Below are positions 7,135 through 12,494 of a stretch of 12,494 nucleotides of DNA, piece by piece. The stretch is from Gammaproteobacteria bacterium (lineage in GTDB: Bacteria; Pseudomonadota; Gammaproteobacteria; Steroidobacterales; JABDKV01). The notes below the pieces were generated by a model. That model did no database searches, was not told the origin of the DNA, and was given only the letters and a program-made list of their open reading frames with translations. How positions within the stretch are numbered: position 1 is the first letter of the stretch; each line of letters opens with the position of its first letter. The stretch is taken from contig JAOTXR010000022.1 of assembly GCA_029862285.1 (NCBI GenBank), forward strand, positions 1 through 12,494, given 5' to 3'. The translations under genes were made by a program, and so were the position numbers.

Positions 7135-7407
7135 TCAGCTCTGAAGGAACGCATAAAGCCGGTCTTTATGAACCAGGCGTTTCTTCTTCAGTTCTTCAAG
7201 GTAGAAATGGTCGCGTGCTTCCACGCATTGTTCTATTCGGATTACTTCTCTGTTTATTTTCGTATATGCCTCGACCAGTTTGGCGAAGTCGAGATCGACT
7301 TCTTTGAGGTTGTCGATTCGTTCTACGTGTTCCGGGAATTCATGATAAATGTCGTGATTCTGACCATACATGCTGTCGAGGTTCATCCCCTCCGAGTCTG
7401 CAAGCAT
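7135..7407 (-). CDS. YdcH family (DUF465) small coiled-coil protein
   Basis: A 90-residue, strongly helical, charged protein. Residues 18-90 match the YdcH/DUF465 family: HDIYHEFPEHVERIDNLK, then DLDFAKLVEAY, and the conserved C-terminal YLEELKKKRLVHKDRLYAFL. Family members are short alpha-helical hairpins of about 70-80 residues in Proteobacteria; their function is not established. I start at ATG 7407 because a GGAGG site lies exactly 9 nt upstream. Other possible starts are ATG 7386 (GGAGG only 2 nt away) and a TTG at 7566, which would add 53 residues unlike the family. It has a terminator 18 nt downstream and a candidate promoter with a palindrome about 90 bp upstream, so it probably forms its own unit. 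Confidence 0.92.
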   Translation of the reverse strand: MLADSEGMNLDSMYGQNHDIYHEFPEHVERIDNLKEVDLDFAKLVEAYTKINREVIRIEQCVEARDHFYLEELKKKRLVHKDRLYAFLQS

Positions 7408-7416
7408 ATGCCGCGC

Positions 7417-7421
7417 CCTCC
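7417..7421 (-). promoter_or_regulatory. Ribosome binding site fixing the YdcH-like start
   Basis: GGAGG on the minus strand lies 9 nt before ATG 7407. This spacing is ideal and supports a 90-residue product over the longer TTG-started frame. Confidence 0.75.
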
Positions 7422-7492
7422 GTATCTCAGTTGAAAAACGGGGCGGCCGTTGCGGCCGCACCAGCTGCAACGCTGCGATTGCGTCGTCTTTG

Positions 7493-7520
7493 AGTGTAAT
7501 GCAAAGCCGCTTGTTGCCAA
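7493..7520 (-). promoter_or_regulatory. Candidate sigma-70 promoter of the YdcH-like gene
   Basis: On the minus strand TTGGCA (7520-7515) and TACACT (7498-7493) are separated by 16 bp. Each box has four of six matches to consensus or better. Transcription would begin near 7486, giving a leader of about 80 nt before ATG 7407. Confidence 0.5.
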
Positions 7521-7537
7521 ATATTGCAGTGCAATAT
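7521..7537. promoter_or_regulatory. Perfect 17-bp palindrome, putative operator
   Basis: ATATTGCAGTGCAATAT has two perfect 8-bp arms around one central base and directly touches the -35 box of the candidate YdcH-like promoter. This is the form and place expected of a dimeric regulator's binding site. The core TTGCANTGCAA resembles sites I recall for PhaR-type regulators of polyhydroxyalkanoate genes, but no such gene is in view, so the regulator stays unnamed. Confidence 0.55.
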
Positions 7538-7795
7538 CGGTGGGCGACCCGGATACCATAATCCAAGGGAATGATGCGACTAGCTGCTTTACGCCCGAGT
7601 TTTTTGGCCAGCGCGGAAATCAGTCAGTGACACCCAAGTGCAATACCGATCACCGGCCGACAGCATTTATTGTCCGACCTGCGCGCAAACGGATTATTTG
7701 CCAGCGGGGCGCTTGTGCGCAATCGCTACGCTGAGTATTCGAAATTACCACGCGCTGCCGTGTTGTGGTGATGCAGGAGCGGTTTTGGCAGCGAA

Positions 7796-8368
7796 CTAAC
7801 TGGTGCGATATCCCTTCAACATCTGGAGAATTTCTTCGCGGTCTTCTGCGTGCCCGGACTTCGCCTGCAGTGCTTCGACAAAGCGCAGCGAATCCAGACC
7901 TGAAAACGAGCGCAGTGTTTCCGACTGCGATGCATCGGGCACTTCAATGGTCACTGCTGCGTCGGCGCCGTGCGCGAGCAGAAAGCGAACAACATCCGGT
8001 TCGTTGTAGAGAATCGCCTCATGCAGGGGCGTATGTCCGGTCAGACTGCGTTGGTCGACATCACAGCCTAGATCGATCAGGTGGCTGGCGGTTGCCAGGA
8101 CCCGGTGACGCTCGAAGCCCTCGAGGCCGTAACCGCGCAGCGTCTGACCCAGTACGTTGGCATCGCGCTCCAGTACCGGGCAACCTTTCCACGACTGCAC
8201 CCGCCAGATTGCTATCGTCCGTGGCAGCATCGGGACACGCTCACTGGCAGCAAAGCTGAGAACCGTCGTGGGGCCTGAGTTTGCGACCATCGTAAACGCC
8301 ATTGCGGTATAGCCAATGGCGCACAGTGTCGCCGTCACTCCGGCTATCAGCAGCAGTTTCTTCACCAT
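7796..8368 (-). CDS. Membrane-anchored or secreted ankyrin-repeat protein
   Basis: A 190-residue protein. Residues 1-29 are a Lys-Lys start followed by a hydrophobic helix, a signal peptide or signal anchor, so the rest faces the periplasm. Residues about 97-138 form one clear ankyrin unit with its flanks: LIDLGCDVDQRSLTGHTPLH, then EAILYNEPDVVRFLLAHGAD. The helix before it and the one after probably complete a small two- to three-repeat stack. Ankyrin repeats bind proteins; no enzyme domain is seen. The segment 40-80 (CPVLERDANVLGQ region) matches nothing I know. The start at ATG 8368 is supported by GGGAG 7 nt upstream and by the signal sequence; a further ATG at 8398 would place ten residues before it. 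It is divergent from the DUF819 gene and has no clear partner. Confidence 0.85.
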   Translation of the reverse strand: MVKKLLLIAGVTATLCAIGYTAMAFTMVANSGPTTVLSFAASERVPMLPRTIAIWRVQSWKGCPVLERDANVLGQTLRGYGLEGFERHRVLATASHLIDLGCDVDQRSLTGHTPLHEAILYNEPDVVRFLLAHGADAAVTIEVPDASQSETLRSFSGLDSLRFVEALQAKSGHAEDREEILQMLKGYRTS

Positions 8369-8585
8369 TCTGTGACTCCCTAGAGAAGCGTCATGCACGA
8401 TACCTGAATACCTCTGTTAGGTCCGCGGATGCTGTCCCAATTAACGCCGCTTCGATCAAAATCTTTAGTTATTTTGTGCTGGGCACTGACTGATTTGACA
8501 TATTTGACCCTCAGGCATGCCCGGCACCCTGTTGAATTCGCGGCAGTATTGATGGACGATGCGCCCGAAGCGCCGAGGAGGCCTT

Positions 8586-9803
8586 ATGGATGCGCCATTG
8601 ATCGAGTCGCCCGCCGGTGTGATGACCGTCTTGGTCAGCGTTGTGGCTTTCTGGTTTTGGCTGGAGAAAACGACGCGCTGGAAGATCTTCAACTATCTTC
8701 CGCCACTGATATTTATCTACGCCACGCCGGTTTTACTGTCCAACTTTGGATTGATTCCGTTCAAGAACGGGGCCTACGATTTTTTGCGCGCCTATGGATT
8801 GCCGCTGTTCATCGTGCTGATGCTGATCAAGGTCGATGTTGTCGGCGCAGTGCGAATCATGGGCAAGGGCGTGTTCGTGATGCTGATAGGAAGTATCGGC
8901 GTGGTACTCGGTGGCGTGCTGGCCTATGCCCTGGGCCAGCTGATAACGACGCCTGAAGGTTTTGCGTTGCAGTTCCCGTTGCCCGAAGACAGCTGGAAGG
9001 CTTTTGGCACGCTTTCGGGAAGCTGGATTGGCGGTACCGGCAATATGACTGCGGCTCACGCGGCTCTGGACGGCACCGGTGAACACATGACCATGGCTGC
9101 GGCCGCCGATCAGCTCGTGTACCTGATCTGGCTGCCGATCCTGCTCGGTTCAAAAGCCTTTGCCGAGCGCTTTAACCGCTGGGCCCGCGTACCCGCCGAT
9201 CGTATCGAGATGATGGACAAGGCGGCGGCTGAAATGGACCATTCTGAGCAGGCGCCGAATATGATTTCGTTGCTGTATCTGGCACTACTCGCGCTGGGTA
9301 TCACCTGGGTGTCGATGGGGCTGTCTGTGAGTCTGCCGCCAGTGGCGATCGCCGGCGCGACGGTGATCAGCGCCAGCACCTGGCTGATTCTCCTGGTCAC
9401 CACTTTTGCGTTGATCGCATCGGCCACGCCGGCCCGGACGCTGCCCGCCGCGCAACCCATCGCGATGGCCATCATCTACGTGTACGTCGCCCGAATCGGC
9501 GCCACGATGGACTTGAGCGACGCCAGTCTGCAGTCCATGGGGGCGTTTGTCGCGATGGCGTATGTCTGGATATTCATCCACGGAGCGTTTGTGCTGGGTG
9601 GTGCCTGGCTGTTTCGTGTGGATGTACACACGTTGGCCATTGCGTCGGCTGCCAACATCGGTGGGGCGGCATCGGCTCCGATCGTGGCCGCACATCACCG
9701 CGAATCGCTGGTGCCCGCGTCAATACTGATGGCGATGATCGGTTACGCGCTGGGCAACTACCTTGCCATTCTCACCGGCCGCCTGGCGCAGTTACTCGGC
9801 TGA
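8586..9803 (+). CDS. DUF819 (YjcL-like) integral membrane protein
   Basis: A 405-residue protein with about ten or eleven hydrophobic membrane segments spread over the full length and an N-terminus likely outside or embedded. It matches the DUF819/YjcL family. Two equivalent glycine-rich motifs stand out: SGSWIGGTGN (144-153) and AANIGGAASAP (355-365). They lie in the two halves of the protein, which suggests an inverted-repeat fold with broken helices at a substrate or ion site, as in secondary transporters. From memory the family is grouped with cation/proton and bile-acid type carriers; the substrate is unknown. A loop near 190-225 is charged and probably cytoplasmic. The start at 8586 is chosen for AGGAGG four nt upstream; an ATG at 8559 has no such site. 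It is convergent with the EF-G-like gene, with 6 bp between stop codons and no terminator. Confidence 0.9.
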   Translation: MDAPLIESPAGVMTVLVSVVAFWFWLEKTTRWKIFNYLPPLIFIYATPVLLSNFGLIPFKNGAYDFLRAYGLPLFIVLMLIKVDVVGAVRIMGKGVFVMLIGSIGVVLGGVLAYALGQLITTPEGFALQFPLPEDSWKAFGTLSGSWIGGTGNMTAAHAALDGTGEHMTMAAAADQLVYLIWLPILLGSKAFAERFNRWARVPADRIEMMDKAAAEMDHSEQAPNMISLLYLALLALGITWVSMGLSVSLPPVAIAGATVISASTWLILLVTTFALIASATPARTLPAAQPIAMAIIYVYVARIGATMDLSDASLQSMGAFVAMAYVWIFIHGAFVLGGAWLFRVDVHTLAIASAANIGGAASAPIVAAHHRESLVPASILMAMIGYALGNYLAILTGRLAQLLG

Positions 9804-9809
9804 AACAGT

Positions 9810-11858
9810 CTAGTCGCCGGTACCCGGCTGGAACTCAGACCGCAGTTCTTTCTGCATCTGTGGTGGGACCGGATCGTAGTGGCTGAAATCCATTGTGTAT
9901 GAGCCCTCGCCACCGGTAATCGATTTGAGCCGGGACTGGTAGTCGGACAGCTCTGACAATGGTACCTGGCCGGCAATCTGAACTTCGCCACTGGGTTTTA
10001 CGGTGTTACCGTTGATTCGTCCACGACGTGACGATAGGTCGCCAGCGATGTCGCCCATGGCGTCGCTGGGTGCCAGGATCTCGATATTGACGATCGGTTC
10101 CAGCACCACCGGTTTGGCCTTGGCAATTGCTTCAGTAAACGCCTTTTTTCCAGCCGCCACGAAGGCGACCTCTTTGGAATCGACCGGATGATGTTTACCG
10201 TCATAAACGGTGACGCGAAGGTCTTGCAGCGGGAAACCGGCAATTGCGCCTTCGGTGAGCACCTGTCTGACGCCTTTCTCGACGGCGGGAATGAATTGAG
10301 ACGGAATCGATCCGCCGACCACCTTGTTTTTGAATTCGAAGCCCTCATCGCGTGCCAATGGTTCGACACGCAGAAATACTTCGCCAAATTGCCCCGCGCC
10401 GCCCGTTTGCTTCTTGTGCCGGTGATGACCTTCTGAATTGGCGCGTATGGTCTCACGGTACGGGATGCTCGGTGGCCGGGTATTGACCTCGACGTTGTAG
10501 CGTTCTTTCATTCGCTCCAGAATTATTCTCAAATGCAGTTCGCCCATTCCGCGCAGGACGGTCTCATTGGCGACCGCATTGTGCTCAATCACCAGCGTCG
10601 GATCTTCGGCAGCAAGCTTATGTAGTGCCTCGGAAATCTTCTGTTCATCGCCACGACGGGTGGGCTCGATGGCCAGCCCATACATCGGCGGTGGCGATGC
10701 CGCCGGTTTCAGGTGATATTCGTCTTCGTCATGAGAGTCATGCAGGACTGAATCGAATTCGATGTCGTCAATTTTCGCGACCGCGCGTATGTCACCGGGA
10801 ATGCCGCGTGGGACTTCCACGTGATCCTTGCCCTGAAGTGCGAGTAGATGCGCAATCTTGAAAGGCTTGCGGGCATCGCCGATATAGAGCTGTGAGTTAG
10901 ATGTCACCGTGCCCTGATGGATGCGAAATACACCCAGTTTGCCGACAAAAGGATCGACAGTAACTTTGAATACGTGAGCGAGCGCATGCTGTTTCGGATC
11001 CGGGACCGTATCCACAGGAACAGCTTCGCTGCCGTCGCCCTTTAGAAAATGCGGCGGATTTCCTTCCTTGGGGCTGGGCATAAGTTTTTCGAAAATATTT
11101 AGCAGCTGCTTGATGCCGACACCGGTTTCAGCAGAAGTGAAACATATCGGTATGAGGTGACCCGAGCGCAACGCCTGCTCGAATGGATCATGCAGTTGTT
11201 CCAGGCTCAGTTCCTCACCCTGTTCGAGGTAGATCTCCATCAGCTTTTCATCGACTTCCACTACCTGGTCGATCATTTCCGTATGGGCGGCTGCAACAGA
11301 GGCAAAATCGGTTTCCTCGCTGGACATTTCGAAGAAGCAGTCCGCGACCTTTGAACCACCACCGGCTGGCAGGTTTAGTGGCAGGCATTCTTTACCAAAA
11401 GTATCGCGAACGGCCCGTAGCACGGCATGAAGGTCCGAATCTGGCGTATCGATCCGGTTGATTATGATCATGCGGCACATGTCGTATTTCCTGGCGGCAT
11501 CCATGATGCGTTGGGTCGACAGTTCGATACCGGTCTGAGCATTAATAACCACCGCGACCGTTTCGACGGCGGGCAGTGCAGCGATGGAGCGTCCGAGGAA
11601 ATCCGGATACCCTGGAGTGTCGATCACGTTTACGTGAATATCGTCGTGATCGAAATGGCAAAGCGTCGTTTCGAGCGAATGTCCCAGTTCTTTTTCCTTT
11701 GGGTCAAAATCGCAAACGGTCGTACCACGCGCCAGATCGCCTTTCGCTCGAATGGCGCCGGCGGCTTCGAGTAACGCTTCGGCCAACAAGGTTTTGCCGG
11801 CGCCTGCATGACCGGCCAGCATAATGTTACGGATTTGATCGGAGGTGTAATTGCTCAC
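9810..11858 (-). CDS. EF-G-like translational GTPase (EF-G-2 type)
   Basis: A 682-residue paralogue of elongation factor G with the full domain set: GTPase domain (1-about 270), domain II (about 295-385), and domains III-V ending in the conserved GDLSSRRGRI stretch. Motifs are G1 GHAGAGKT (16-23), G3 DTPGYPDF (80-87), G4 NRID (134-137) and SAETG near 255. Canonical EF-G has DTPGHVDF and NKMD, and RGITI in switch I; here switch I reads KELGHSLETT and the catalytic His is Tyr84. These features match the second EF-G type (as in Thermus EF-G-2), which binds ribosomes, but whose physiological task is not settled. The main EF-G is expected elsewhere in the genome. I start at GTG 11858, since this gives the family N-terminus (SNYTSDQIRNI); the ATG 45 codons upstream adds unrelated sequence. 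Only a weak AGAGA site precedes the GTG. Confidence 0.93.
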   Translation of the reverse strand: MSNYTSDQIRNIMLAGHAGAGKTLLAEALLEAAGAIRAKGDLARGTTVCDFDPKEKELGHSLETTLCHFDHDDIHVNVIDTPGYPDFLGRSIAALPAVETVAVVINAQTGIELSTQRIMDAARKYDMCRMIIINRIDTPDSDLHAVLRAVRDTFGKECLPLNLPAGGGSKVADCFFEMSSEETDFASVAAAHTEMIDQVVEVDEKLMEIYLEQGEELSLEQLHDPFEQALRSGHLIPICFTSAETGVGIKQLLNIFEKLMPSPKEGNPPHFLKGDGSEAVPVDTVPDPKQHALAHVFKVTVDPFVGKLGVFRIHQGTVTSNSQLYIGDARKPFKIAHLLALQGKDHVEVPRGIPGDIRAVAKIDDIEFDSVLHDSHDEDEYHLKPAASPPPMYGLAIEPTRRGDEQKISEALHKLAAEDPTLVIEHNAVANETVLRGMGELHLRIILERMKERYNVEVNTRPPSIPYRETIRANSEGHHRHKKQTGGAGQFGEVFLRVEPLARDEGFEFKNKVVGGSIPSQFIPAVEKGVRQVLTEGAIAGFPLQDLRVTVYDGKHHPVDSKEVAFVAAGKKAFTEAIAKAKPVVLEPIVNIEILAPSDAMGDIAGDLSSRRGRINGNTVKPSGEVQIAGQVPLSELSDYQSRLKSITGGEGSYTMDFSHYDPVPPQMQKELRSEFQPGTGD

Positions 11859-11893
11859 GCTTATGTCTCTTTGATTTACGATGAGTACGAAGA

Positions 11894-11914
11894 CTCGCGC
11901 TTCCCCGGCGCGAG
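11894..11914 (-). other. Stem-loop at the predicted 5' end of the EF-G-like mRNA
   Basis: Arms CTCGCGC (11894-11900) and GCGCGAG (11908-11914) form a perfect 7-bp stem with a 7-nt loop. It coincides with the transcription start expected from the promoter at 11921-11949, so the message may begin with this hairpin. Such 5' hairpins can protect mRNA; here this is inference only. Confidence 0.45.
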
Positions 11915-11920
11915 CGATCA

Positions 11921-11949
11921 ATACTACGCTGCGGCGTCGGAACCGCCAA
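11921..11949 (-). promoter_or_regulatory. Candidate sigma-70 promoter of the EF-G-like gene
   Basis: On the minus strand TTGGCG (11949-11944) and TAGTAT (11926-11921) are 17 bp apart. Both match four of six consensus positions. The leader to GTG 11858 would be about 57 nt, which places the start of transcription downstream of the rejected ATG at 11993 and so supports the GTG start. Confidence 0.5.
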
Positions 11950-12018
11950 GATTGCCAAGACTGCTTATGCCGCAATGCAAAAATAAAGCGCACCCGGCCT
12001 GTTCATTACCCGTTGAAA

Positions 12019-12034
12019 CGTGATCAATATCACG
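12019..12034. promoter_or_regulatory. CRP/FNR-family binding site, class II position
   Basis: CGTGATCAATATCACG is a perfect 6-bp inverted repeat. It matches the CRP core GTGA-N6-TCAC exactly and the FNR core TGAT-N4-ATCA exactly, so the family is likely but the member is uncertain. Its centre (12026.5) lies about 42 bp before the transcription start predicted from the -10 box at 12057-12062, the classic class II activator position. Confidence 0.6.
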
Positions 12035-12056
12035 AAACCTACTGTTTTTAAAAGCA

Positions 12057-12062
12057 TATACT
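12057..12062 (+). promoter_or_regulatory. -10 box of the gene at 12132
   Basis: TATACT (five of six consensus positions) lies 69 bp upstream of the ATG. The -35 position (12034-12039, GAAACC) is poor, as expected of a promoter relying on the activator site just upstream. Confidence 0.6.
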
Positions 12063-12131
12063 GGGAACGTATGGACTCAGCCTGGAGTCTAAACTGGAGA
12101 TATCGGCAGCCAACCGGGAGGTAGGCCCAAG

Positions 12132-12494
12132 ATGGCTGATGACAGCAGAGTTGTAGCAGTTGCAAACCTGCGCGAGTTCTTTCACGACTCGCTGGATGCC
12201 GCACTGGCCAATCAGCGGGTCGACGCTGGCGATCAGACCGCGCACTACATTGTGAATCTGCTCACGCTGTTCTCGCGTTCCGAAGAACTCTACGACGAAG
12301 GCGACCAGGGCCGGAGCATTCGGCCACTGGCATTCATGCTGTCCGACGCGCTGGATGCCGACAGCGTGCACGATCGCGATCGGGCCCTGCGGCGGCTTGG
12401 CGATGTTGCTTTATTTATGGCCGGGTTTTTCTCCCACAGCTTCAGCCGCAAGCTCATCGATGTCGACTACTACATTTCTATGGGCGGCGGCGCC
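12132..12494 (+). CDS. Unrecognised conserved-looking protein, C-terminus cut off
   Basis: An open frame of 121 codons running off the right edge. ATG 12132 has a GGGAGGT site 9 nt upstream and clean coding character. There is no signal peptide or membrane span; the predicted fold is all-helical and acidic at the start. Distinctive stretches are YIVNLLTLFSRSEELYD (38-54), then ALRRLGDVALFMAGFFS, and finally LIDVDYYISMGGGA at the edge. The last two look like a conserved family signature that I faintly recall from hypothetical proteins of Gammaproteobacteria, but I cannot name a domain. Its promoter carries a CRP/FNR-type site, so expression may answer to oxygen, nitric oxide or carbon status. 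It is divergent from the EF-G-like gene. Confidence 0.85.
   Translation, partial: MADDSRVVAVANLREFFHDSLDAALANQRVDAGDQTAHYIVNLLTLFSRSEELYDEGDQGRSIRPLAFMLSDALDADSVHDRDRALRRLGDVALFMAGFFSHSFSRKLIDVDYYISMGGGA

Larger units (their letters stand above)
7408..7795. other. Non-coding leader/intergenic region upstream of the YdcH-like gene
   Basis: This stretch of 388 bp lies between the ankyrin gene's stop and the YdcH-like start, both on the minus strand. It contains a candidate promoter (7493-7520), a perfect palindrome (7521-7537) and a half-copy of that palindrome (TATTGCACT on the minus strand at 7645-7637). A minus-strand frame continuous with the YdcH-like gene is open to about 7620 but has no ATG or ribosome binding site and matches no family I know. 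A plus-strand frame at 7450-7734 is also unsupported. No clear terminator for the ankyrin gene was found here. Confidence 0.5.

Noticed and set aside
7408..7566. TTG-started N-terminal extension of the YdcH-like protein
   Set aside because: The extra residues do not resemble the family, the promoter and palindrome lie inside this stretch, and ATG 7407 has an ideal GGAGG site.
1154..8499. The 11-mer ACTGATTTGAC occurs at 1154-1164 and at 8489-8499, both in intergenic regions
   Set aside because: Chance pairs of 11-mers are expected in a 12.5 kb window, and the flanking sequences differ, so no shared regulatory site can be claimed.
8495..8523. Perfect TTGACA upstream of the DUF819 gene as a -35 box
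   Set aside because: No -10-like hexamer lies 15-18 bp downstream (the sequence there is G/C-rich), so I do not call a promoter.
11859..11993. 45-residue N-terminal extension of the EF-G-like protein from ATG 11993
   Set aside because: It is Arg/Trp-rich and unlike EF-G, overlaps the predicted promoter, and the family N-terminus begins at GTG 11858.

Overview
This 12.5 kb window looks like chromosomal DNA of a gammaproteobacterium. The pointers are moderate-to-high GC, strong Shine-Dalgarno sites, a full-length LonA protease, a second-type EF-G-like GTPase, a YdcH-family small protein and a secreted TSP3/dockerin-like protein. A free-living, possibly marine lineage is a guess from the flavour of the secreted proteins. 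No tRNA, rRNA, CRISPR array, transposase or integrase was seen, so this reads as ordinary chromosome with a few accessory-looking genes.

Layout. (1) 1-2694, minus strand: a secreted calcium-binding protein cut by the window edge, preceded by a TPR-repeat protein that has its own intrinsic terminator. (2) 2695-3270: a long intergenic region with candidate promoters on both strands. (3) 3271-3798, plus strand: a lone phage-tail-collar-domain protein, with no other phage genes in view. (4) 3908-7407, minus strand: a three-gene run read in the order YdcH-like protein, ubiquitin-like/Mut7-C nuclease, Lon protease. A strong terminator lies between the first two. An inverted repeat and an extended -10 box lie between the last two, suggesting that lon may be read from a leaderless transcript. 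(5) 7408-7795: a non-coding leader for the YdcH-like gene with a perfect 17-bp palindrome next to a promoter. (6) 7796-8368, minus strand: a small membrane-anchored or secreted ankyrin protein. (7) 8586-9803, plus strand: a DUF819 membrane protein, convergent with (8) 9810-11858, minus strand: an EF-G-like GTPase with non-canonical switch residues; only 6 bp separate the two stop codons. (9) 12132-12494, plus strand: the start of an unrecognised conserved-looking protein, with a CRP/FNR-type palindrome placed about 42 bp upstream of its predicted transcription start.

The only clear functional theme is quality control in region 4: a predicted RNA-cleaving PIN-type nuclease fused to a ubiquitin-like domain sits directly upstream of the Lon protease. 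The other genes appear to be independent units. I see no convincing multi-gene novel defence or metabolic system. The most interesting signals are regulatory: the leaderless lon start, the nuclease start codon placed directly after a terminator, the 17-bp palindrome, and the class-II-like activator site.
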